64,000 nt of DNA from JABMQB01 sp963677475 (lineage in GTDB: Bacteria > Bacteroidota > Bacteroidia > Bacteroidales > Prolixibacteraceae), in NCBI GenBank assembly GCA_963677475.2, contig CAXXQD010000023.1, forward strand, positions 1 to 64,000. Reading direction: 5' to 3'. Position numbers and translations under genes: made by a program. This document shows positions 8,173 to 14,839 of this stretch, piece by piece; position 1 is the first letter of the stretch; every line of letters starts with the position of its first letter. The notes beneath the pieces were generated by a model. It saw only the letters and a program-made list of their open reading frames with translations. It did no database searches and was not told where the DNA came from.

Positions 8173-9731
8173 AATCTCACATAGGTCTTTCCAAATATAA
8201 TTGGGAACACAGGCATTCGGTTTGGGTGGTTGGTATTTGCTGGGATGGCAATACTTGTTTTCAGAAAGATTCTTTTATAAGCTTAATACAGCAAAATTCA
8301 GGTACGTTTGAAATTTTTGCAAACGCTGTAAAAAAGCTGAAAGGACAGTTCTCAATCGTGGTCTTAAAAGAAGAGGAAGTTTGGCTTGCATCGTCTTATT
8401 CATGGAGTTTTCCCATTTTTTATTTTGCCGATAATCAAACAACGTTCATCGCAGACAGCCCGGAACATCTACTGAATAATATCACGTCCCCGGAAATTGA
8501 CCAGGCTTCAAAAGATTACTTTTTGCTTTTTGGCGTTACACCATCAAACAAAACCCTTGTAAAAGATTTATTCCAACTAAAACCGGGTGAGATCTTAAGG
8601 ATAAAGGGAAAAGAAATCCATTCCACTTCCTTCTTTAATCAAACCACATTTCAAAGCAAGGGAGAAAAAACCGAGGCACAACTGGCTCAAACTATCCAAT
8701 CAACGTTTAATCGATATTATTCATATATAAAAAACAAGCAAGTACTTGTCCCACTAACCGGGGGATACGATTCCCGCTTGCTCATAAGCCTGTTAAAGGA
8801 ATATGGCCACAACAATGTGATTAGCGCCACATGGGGCAGGAAAAACAATCGTGAAGCAGAAGTAGCCAAAAAAGTTGCAAATCAGTTGGGCTACAAACAT
8901 GTGTTTGTTGAGTACAATGAAAACCAAATCTCAGGATTTACCGATGACCCTGTATTTCAGGCTTACAGCCAATTTGCTGGTCATTTTTCATCAATGCCCT
9001 ACCTGCAAGACTACTTTGGTGTAAAATACTTATTGTACGAGAAGATCATTGACCATTCTTGCATTGTTATGCCGGGCCATTCGGGCGATTGCTTTGCCGG
9101 ATCACACCTGAGTACCAATATGGAAAGTACCAACAGCGCTAATTTTGCAAAACGGATAATCTCAAAATATAGTGCATCTTTAAAATTAAAACCGGAAAAT
9201 TTAAAAGCTATCCATAAAGATCTGACCAATAATTTCTTTTCAGAAAAAATGGAACCCTGGAACTCTTTTGAGAATTGGAACTACCACGAAAGGCAATGTA
9301 AGTTTATTAGCAATTCAAACCTGGTTTATTCCTATTTCGGATTGGAAGTTTTAATGCCTTTGTTTGATCCCGGATTTATAGACTTTTTTAAAAATGTCCC
9401 GTTCAACCAACGATTGGATGCAAAACTTTACAACCGTACCATGGAAAAGCATTTCTTTCAGCCCTTAAACCTAGCTTTTAATCTAAAAACGAATACCAAT
9501 TCAAATTCCGGAATTAACGAACTCAAAGATTTAATAGTAAAAGCTACCCCTCGTTTTATTAAAAAAATATACTACCCAACAAACGATGCCATTTATTACA
9601 AGGAAATAAGCAAAAAGCTCAGGAAAACTGCTAGGGGCTACAGTTTCAAACATCCACAAGTGCCCCATAAATACAATGCTTACATTGTTCAGTGGTACTT
9701 GTTTACAATGCAAAAACTTTTGCAGAAATAG
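8163..9731 (+). CDS. Asparagine-synthase-like amidotransferase without glutaminase Cys
   Basis: A 522-residue protein with a degenerate N-terminal Ntn-amidotransferase-like domain (about residues 20-150, including GQFSIVVLKEEEVWLASSYS and FIADSPEHLL) and an adenylating asparagine synthase domain with the PP-loop VPLTGGYDSRLLISLL (about 196-211). Residue 2 is Asp, so the nucleophilic Cys needed to hydrolyse glutamine is missing; the enzyme would use another amine donor or is not an asparagine synthetase. Relatives with this layout occur in surface polysaccharide and natural product loci, where they amidate sugars or form amide bonds. The start overlaps the flippase gene by 10 bases, supporting a role in the same glycan pathway (inference). 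Confidence 0.82.
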   Translation: MDIKSHIGLSKYNWEHRHSVWVVGICWDGNTCFQKDSFISLIQQNSGTFEIFANAVKKLKGQFSIVVLKEEEVWLASSYSWSFPIFYFADNQTTFIADSPEHLLNNITSPEIDQASKDYFLLFGVTPSNKTLVKDLFQLKPGEILRIKGKEIHSTSFFNQTTFQSKGEKTEAQLAQTIQSTFNRYYSYIKNKQVLVPLTGGYDSRLLISLLKEYGHNNVISATWGRKNNREAEVAKKVANQLGYKHVFVEYNENQISGFTDDPVFQAYSQFAGHFSSMPYLQDYFGVKYLLYEKIIDHSCIVMPGHSGDCFAGSHLSTNMESTNSANFAKRIISKYSASLKLKPENLKAIHKDLTNNFFSEKMEPWNSFENWNYHERQCKFISNSNLVYSYFGLEVLMPLFDPGFIDFFKNVPFNQRLDAKLYNRTMEKHFFQPLNLAFNLKTNTNSNSGINELKDLIVKATPRFIKKIYYPTNDAIYYKEISKKLRKTARGYSFKHPQVPHKYNAYIVQWYLFTMQKLLQK

Positions 9732-9802
9732 GTTAGATTCAATCAAAATTCCAGATAAACTTTTCGAAACTGCCTAATGCGTTTATTTTTTTAGAATTAA
9801 AC

Positions 9803-9810
9803 TATATTTG
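9803..9810 (+). promoter_or_regulatory. Putative -7 promoter element of the AI-2E family gene
   Basis: TATATTTG matches the Bacteroidota TAnnTTTG element and sits 19 bases before the start codon at 9830. A clear TTTG at -33 is absent (TTTA at about 9782 is in the right place). Confidence 0.45.
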
Positions 9811-9829
9811 TTAAAAATACAATCCGCTT

Positions 9830-10951
9830 ATGATTTCAGTAAAAGGGCGTACCCGAAACATTCTATTAATTCTTGGAGGAATCCTCATTCTTTATTTGCT
9901 TTGGTACTTTGGTGCAATTGTTACCTACATCCTTATTTCTGTGATACTTTCTTTCCTTGGAAGGCCATTGGTGAAAACGGCACAAAAAATTAAAATCTGG
10001 AAGTTCAGGGTATCAAAAACGCTGGCTGCTTTTCTTGCCTTAGTTGTTATTTGGCTTGTGTTTATTGGTTTTTTCCGCTTTATGATACCACTGTTAATCA
10101 GTGAATTTGAAATCTTGTCAACCGTCGATTATAATTCGATGCTAAAAACCATTGAAGAACCTCTTCGGCAGATTGCAAGTTTTACCGATAGCGAACCAAT
10201 TGTTCTGAATAAAGAATTCTTTACCAGGCTGGCTTTAGGTCAACTCGACAGCAGTAACTTTTCCGAACTGTCTGGGGTTTTAGGCAAAATTGCAGGTTTT
10301 ATAGGCACGTTTCTTATTGCATTCTTTTCGGTTTCGTTCATCACCTTTTTCTTTCTTAAAGAACAAACCATGTTTCGTGATGCGCTGATGTTGGTCGTCC
10401 CATCGAACCTGGAAGAAAAAGTTGCGCATATCATGGATTCCATTTCCCGTTTATTGCGTAGGTATTTTATCGGATTGGTATTCGAAGTTTTTATGGTGAT
10501 GGTGCTTGTAACACTGGGGCTTACCATTGTTGGGATTGAATTCAGCCACGCCATAGTAATCGGGCTGTTTTGCGGTATGTTTAATGTGATCCCATACCTT
10601 GGGCCATGGATGGGTGCCGCCGTAGGGCTTTTAATTGGAATGGCAATCAACATTAATTTCGACTTTATGAACCACACTTTGCCCTTGTTGGGATTTATGG
10701 TGATTGTTTTTGCTACCGTTCAAATCCTGGACAATATATTATTCCAACCAATCATTTATTCAAACAGTGTAAAAGCACACCCGCTCGAAATATTTTTGGT
10801 AATTATGGCTGCCGGTAGCCTCGCCGGAATATTGGGAATGATTTTGGCTATTCCTGCTTATACGATTCTAAGGGTTATCGCAAAAGAGTTTTTTGATAAT
10901 ATGAAACTGGTGCAAAAACTCACTAAAAACCTTGATGAGGTAGATAAATAA
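9830..10951 (+). CDS. AI-2E/PerM family transporter
   Basis: A 373-residue inner membrane protein of the AI-2 exporter family (PerM/TqsA/YdiK type), whose members have been linked to autoinducer-2 export or Na+/H+ antiport. It has two N-terminal helices, a soluble periplasmic or cytosolic segment (about 90-160) and a C-terminal block of helices with the family signature GLFCGMFNVIPYLGPWMGAAVGL (about 245-267) and the NSVKAHPLEIFLVIMAAGSLAGILGMILAIPAY segment. Family assignment is secure; the substrate is not. Confidence 0.9.
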   Translation: MISVKGRTRNILLILGGILILYLLWYFGAIVTYILISVILSFLGRPLVKTAQKIKIWKFRVSKTLAAFLALVVIWLVFIGFFRFMIPLLISEFEILSTVDYNSMLKTIEEPLRQIASFTDSEPIVLNKEFFTRLALGQLDSSNFSELSGVLGKIAGFIGTFLIAFFSVSFITFFFLKEQTMFRDALMLVVPSNLEEKVAHIMDSISRLLRRYFIGLVFEVFMVMVLVTLGLTIVGIEFSHAIVIGLFCGMFNVIPYLGPWMGAAVGLLIGMAININFDFMNHTLPLLGFMVIVFATVQILDNILFQPIIYSNSVKAHPLEIFLVIMAAGSLAGILGMILAIPAYTILRVIAKEFFDNMKLVQKLTKNLDEVDK

Positions 10952-11493
10952 ATTCTTAAGACTTAATTAAATATGACTTGTTGTTTATCCCCCTAAGTTA
11001 CCAACAAAGCTAAAAGAGACCTTACCAATGAAAATTTGCTGCAAGGAGATGAAAAAAAGAAATGGAAAAAGCCAGCGCACAAAAGCAAGAGTGTAGCTGC
11101 CCTTCACTGCAACCGTCCCTTCGCTGCCACACATAACTTGTCCCGATTAATTCGGAATGCTTTTTTTTGCCTACCCGCCTGCATTGTGCAAGGATTTCAG
11201 TATTTCGACAGGAATTCAAACTTAATTAAACAACTATAAAGTTTAATTATTTATGTTTATTAACACATTTTCAACTTTAAAATTGTTAAATAAAATAAAT
11301 ACACAGTATATTTACACCGAATTTGAAACTGTATTGCTCATAATTTTATTAAAAATGAGCAAAATACAGGTTCATCCCGACTTAGGGAAGCTTTTCCGAT
11401 AAGTCAGTATCGGAATTAGCTGAACTTAGTAATTGTCGAGCCTGTCCCGTAAATCGGGAAGACAGTAAAAATTTATTTTTGGAATATTTACAA
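10952..11493 (+). other. 542-bp noncoding stretch before the toxin-antitoxin pair
   Basis: No convincing gene. From 11070 to 11200 the DNA is GC-richer than its surroundings and low in coding character. TATATTTA at 11307-11314 is one base off the TAnnTTTG promoter element. Between 11355 and 11402 is a 15-codon ORF (MSKIQVHPDLGKLFR). The frame of the toxin is open upstream to 11386 but contains no ATG, so translation of that part is doubtful. Confidence 0.5.
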
Positions 11494-11844
11494 ATGGCAC
11501 CGAAACAAGAAGTTGAAAAATACTTAAAGGAACTAAAGGTGAAAATGGAAATTTTCGGCATACTATTTCTTGATGACCGTGGCAAGAATCAACAAACGCT
11601 GCACGATTTAGAAATTTCACCTGCCAAACGTAAAGAAATTATAAGTTCGTTAAAGGTCGAAGATTATTCACAAGGCCCTTTAGACGAAAAAATGCGTGGC
11701 ATATTGCCTATGTGGGTTTTTGGCAAACAGGTAAAAAAGAAAGAAGTGTACATTAAAGTAAGTATGGGAAATGAAAACAACGGAGCGGTTTGCATTTCGT
11801 TTCATATTGCCGAACACCCCATGAATTATCCATTAAAAAAATAA
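11494..11844 (+). CDS. MqsR-family type II toxin (putative mRNA interferase)
   Basis: A 116-residue protein resembling MqsR-family toxins, ribosome-independent endoribonucleases. The N-terminal half reads EVEKYLKELKVKMEIFGILF and FLDDRGKNQQTLHDLEIS; the C-terminal half has VEDYSQGPL, MWVFGKQVKKKEVYIKVSM and CISFHIAEHPMNYPLKK, corresponding to the LSESDFYKS and GQVYLKITV strands of E. coli MqsR. I chose the ATG at 11494; a TTG five codons upstream is possible. The stop is five bases before the start of a Panacea-domain antitoxin, and the toxin-first order matches mqsRA. RNase activity is inferred from family only. Confidence 0.78.
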   Translation: MAPKQEVEKYLKELKVKMEIFGILFLDDRGKNQQTLHDLEISPAKRKEIISSLKVEDYSQGPLDEKMRGILPMWVFGKQVKKKEVYIKVSMGNENNGAVCISFHIAEHPMNYPLKK

Positions 11845-11849
11845 ACATC

Positions 11850-12848
11850 ATGAACAGTCCATTTACAGGTAAAGAAATGAGTATTGTAAAAGAGTGGAGA
11901 ACCATGAGTTTTCGCAAAGACGAATTCAAGGTGTTATTTCATTCGTACAAATGCGAAGATACAGGCGAGCAGTTTGAGGATGATGCATTTGCCCAATTGA
12001 ATTACAATCAATTAGTAAATCAACACAGGGTAAAATACAGCATCCCCTTCCCTGAACAAATTATTTCAATTCGTGAAAAGTATAATCTTTCTGCAGCAAA
12101 AATGTCTGAGATATTAGGTTTTGGCACTAATGGATATCGCCAATACGAAGGAGGCGAAGTACCCAACCAGTCAAACGCAAAATTAATTCAGTTAGCAGAC
12201 GACCCGCATGAGTTTAAAAAACTAGTTAATTATTGTACAACACTTGACCAGAAATTTGTAGATAAAACACATAAGACAATTGATATTTTATTGGAAGAAC
12301 AAAAGAAGAATAAATTTGAAAAGCAATTGGAGAATTACTTCTTTGGCACATGCCTTCCTAACAATCTGAATGGATTTAAAACACCTAATCTTAGAAAATT
12401 TTCTGAAATGGTTGTGTTTTTTACCGAGAAACTTGAACCATGGAAAACCAAGTTGAATAAACTGTTATTCTATGCTGATTTTATCATGCATAAACAATCA
12501 GGATTTTCAATGAGTGGTGTTCAGTATCGGGCCATTCCAATGGGGCCTGTGCCTAATAATTTCAATAGTATTTTTGAATATTTAGCCAATAAAGACGAAT
12601 TGGATATTTATTACACCAATTTTGACGATGGTGGCACAGGAGAACAATTTAAGCCAAATCCAAACAAAACACTTGATAAGGAATTGTTTACCGAAAGTGA
12701 ATTACAAATATTAGAGTCAGTTGCAGAAAGGTTTAAAAACACATCGACAAACGAGATAATTGAAATCAGCCATAAAGAAAAAGCCTGGATTGATAATAAC
12801 GCAGAAAGAAAACTGATTGATTATAATTATAGTTTCGAATTAAATTGA
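11850..12848 (+). CDS. Antitoxin with MqsA-like HTH and Panacea (SocA/DUF4065) domain
   Basis: A 332-residue protein. Residues 1-55 hold MNSPFTGKEM and SYKCEDTGEQFED, a remnant of the MqsA N-terminal zinc region with only one Cys visible. Residues about 60-125 form a DNA-binding HTH with IPFPEQIISIREKYNLSAAKMSEILGFGTNGYRQYE. The C-terminal part (about 175-330, KFSEMVVFFTEKLEPWKTKLNKLLFYADF, YRAIPMGPVPNNFNSIFEY) is a Panacea domain, known to neutralise very different toxin families. Its position right after the MqsR-like toxin argues that it neutralises that toxin and represses the pair. The start ATG at 11850 aligns with family N-termini; the longer TTG-started frame from 11790 overlaps the toxin and is less likely. 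Confidence 0.85.
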   Translation: MNSPFTGKEMSIVKEWRTMSFRKDEFKVLFHSYKCEDTGEQFEDDAFAQLNYNQLVNQHRVKYSIPFPEQIISIREKYNLSAAKMSEILGFGTNGYRQYEGGEVPNQSNAKLIQLADDPHEFKKLVNYCTTLDQKFVDKTHKTIDILLEEQKKNKFEKQLENYFFGTCLPNNLNGFKTPNLRKFSEMVVFFTEKLEPWKTKLNKLLFYADFIMHKQSGFSMSGVQYRAIPMGPVPNNFNSIFEYLANKDELDIYYTNFDDGGTGEQFKPNPNKTLDKELFTESELQILESVAERFKNTSTNEIIEISHKEKAWIDNNAERKLIDYNYSFELN

Positions 12849-13040
12849 GGCTCCAGACGCACACCGTCCCGTCGCTCTCGGGCACATGCCGCAAACGCTG
12901 CAATTCAGCTCGCAAACCAAATTTGCGGTAAGAGACTTCAAGCCCGCCCCGACCAAACACACAGACAGAGCGGTGCAGCAAACATGAGAATATTGACAGA
13001 ATAAATAAACGCCAGTTGGTAACACGGCATATAAAACATT
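12849..13040 (+). repeat. GC-rich noncoding spacer, possible cassette boundary
   Basis: This stretch is clearly GC-richer than the coding DNA around it and rich in short GC-containing words (CCGTCCCGTCGC, GCCGCAAACGCTGC). It ends in CCAGTTGGTAACACGGCATA just before the next start codon. Similar GC-rich spacers with a terminal GTTGGTAAC-type motif separate small accessory genes in other Bacteroidota, from memory. It could be an integron-like or recombination boundary, but no integrase is present. Confidence 0.3.
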
Positions 13041-13445
13041 ATGAAAAAAAAATTGCTCGGAATATTAATTTTAGTCTCTACCTTCTCATACTCACAAGAA
13101 AAAATTGAGGCGGACTCATTAAAATTGAGAGTTCTAAACGATGGAAAATATTATATCAAGGAATTAAGAATAATTGTGGATGGGGTGATATATTTTGTTA
13201 AAGACATTGAAAAAAAGAAATATTCGGACTTTATAACCCTTCCATACATTTGGAACTATAGCAATCCCATGTCAATTACTGTAATCATTAATAAAAATGG
13301 ATTTGACTATTTGAAGAAAGTTTCGGAATCCCCAATTGATCATATTGGAGAGCAGAAAATTGAATCAGGACTTTATACCTTAAAAGTAAAAACACAGTTG
13401 AAAAAAAGGCAACTATATATAGAAAGGGATTTAATCAAAGAATAA
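13041..13445 (+). CDS. Small exported protein of unknown function
   Basis: A 134-residue protein with a clear signal peptide (MKKKLLGILILVSTFSYSQ, cleavage likely before EKIEAD). The mature part is rich in Lys, Ile and beta-strand-like sequence (IKELRIIVDGVIYFVKDIEKK; SGLYTLKVKTQLKKRQLYIERD) and might be a small beta-sandwich, but I do not recognise a family. It follows the GC-rich spacer and looks like an accessory gene acquired with, or next to, the toxin-antitoxin pair. Confidence 0.6.
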   Translation: MKKKLLGILILVSTFSYSQEKIEADSLKLRVLNDGKYYIKELRIIVDGVIYFVKDIEKKKYSDFITLPYIWNYSNPMSITVIINKNGFDYLKKVSESPIDHIGEQKIESGLYTLKVKTQLKKRQLYIERDLIKE

Positions 13446-13657
13446 AAACAAATTATTAAACAACCTTTTACAATTATTCCTTTAATGCCCATCAAATCCT
13501 AAAAAGCACCTTTTATTTTCCCCATAAATAAATGAATTTCAAGGGCGAGAAAAAATTCTTTGAAAAATCTTTAAAAATAGAAAACCTTCAGGCCCTAATA
13601 TTGTTTATTTATTTTGTATCTTAATAAGAACTAAACATTTGTAAAAAACCTAACAGA

Positions 13658-14818
13658 ATGAAGAAACATTTCTTTGGAAAAATAAGGTTGGTAAATCTAT
13701 CCACATTCTTATTCATTCTTCTTATTATTTTAACCGGACCAGGTATTTCTACGGCAGACGAAAATGCTGAAAAACCACTTCTAATTGATGGGCATTCGCA
13801 CGATGATTTAAAAAGGGGCGAACGCTTTTTTAAGGGGCTTCTTCCTTTTAAAAGTGAAGCCAATTCATGCGTTTCGTGCCATAATATTGTTCCGGTAGAT
13901 ACTTTAAACTGGAATCCATCTGCCATGGACATTGCCCAGAAATATGCCACAATGGATTTTGCATCGTTCGAACAAGTGGTTATGTCACCTACGGGCAAGA
14001 AAATGAGCGAGGTACATCAAAACTTTCCGATTGAAAGTGAAGATTTAATGCTTGTAAAAAGCTACCTCGATGAAATGGCGCACAAGGGTTATCCGCACGA
14101 AAAAGTGGAAGTGATGTGGCTTGTAGGCCTGGTTTTACTCGTCCTCATCATCCTGTGGGCTTTAATTGAACTGATCTTTTTACGAAAAATTAAATTAAAA
14201 ATTATAACCGTGGTTATTTTGCTGGGAGCATTTACCTGGCTGATAAATATCTTATATCACGAAGCGGCTGCCCTCGGAAGGCAAGAAGCCTATGCGCCTT
14301 TACAGCCCATAAAATTTTCGCACGAGGTTCATGCCGGAATTAACCAAACCGATTGTTTTTACTGCCACAACACTGCCGAATACAGCAAATCAGCAGGAAT
14401 ACCGCCTGTAAATGTTTGTATGAACTGCCACGTGATTGTGCGCGAAGGCACAAATTCCGGAAAATTTGAAATCAACAAAATACACCATGCCTTCGAAAAT
14501 AATATACCAATTGAATGGGTAAGGGTACATAATTTACCCGACCATGTATTTTTTAGCCATGCCCAGCATGTTGGGGCTGGTAAACTTGATTGTGTTGAAT
14601 GCCACGGACAAGTTGAGGAAATGAGTATTCTGACCCAGCACAGCGACCTATCCATGGGATGGTGCCTCGATTGCCACAGAACCAAAAAAGTACAGTTCGT
14701 TGAAAACGATTATTATTCAAGCTATAAAGAGTTCCATGAGCAAATTACCAGCGGGAAAATTGACTCGGTAACCGTAGAACAAATTGGTGGAACCGATTGT
14801 ATGAAATGTCATTATTAA
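13658..14818 (+). CDS. actA: Alternative complex III subunit ActA, multihaem cytochrome c
   Basis: Periplasm-facing multihaem cytochrome c subunit of the quinol:electron acceptor oxidoreductase (alternative complex III), passing electrons from the iron-sulfur chain of ActB to cytochrome c or an oxidase. It is 386 residues with an N-terminal membrane or signal segment (14-32), two further helices (about 153-175 and 182-200) and six CxxCH motifs at Cys71, 233, 254, 312, 336 and 381. The last five form the usual c3-like pentahaem region. The first sits in a separate N-terminal section of about 110 residues ahead of the transmembrane helices and looks like an additional monohaem domain. It is the first gene of the act operon. 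Confidence 0.92.
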   Translation: MKKHFFGKIRLVNLSTFLFILLIILTGPGISTADENAEKPLLIDGHSHDDLKRGERFFKGLLPFKSEANSCVSCHNIVPVDTLNWNPSAMDIAQKYATMDFASFEQVVMSPTGKKMSEVHQNFPIESEDLMLVKSYLDEMAHKGYPHEKVEVMWLVGLVLLVLIILWALIELIFLRKIKLKIITVVILLGAFTWLINILYHEAAALGRQEAYAPLQPIKFSHEVHAGINQTDCFYCHNTAEYSKSAGIPPVNVCMNCHVIVREGTNSGKFEINKIHHAFENNIPIEWVRVHNLPDHVFFSHAQHVGAGKLDCVECHGQVEEMSILTQHSDLSMGWCLDCHRTKKVQFVENDYYSSYKEFHEQITSGKIDSVTVEQIGGTDCMKCHY

Positions 14819-14839
14819 TTTAGTAAATCTGCGGATTTG

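Noticed and set aside
10240..10677. 145-aa ORF on the minus strand
   Set aside because: Antisense to the AI-2E family gene, with low-complexity composition typical of a shadow frame.
11355..11493. Longer toxin with an N-terminal extension joined by a frameshift (MSKIQVHPDLGKLF then SDKSVSELAEL)
   Set aside because: The two frames read plausibly as one N-terminus, but no known slippery site is evident at CTTTTCC and the core toxin fold is complete from 11494; kept only as a remark.
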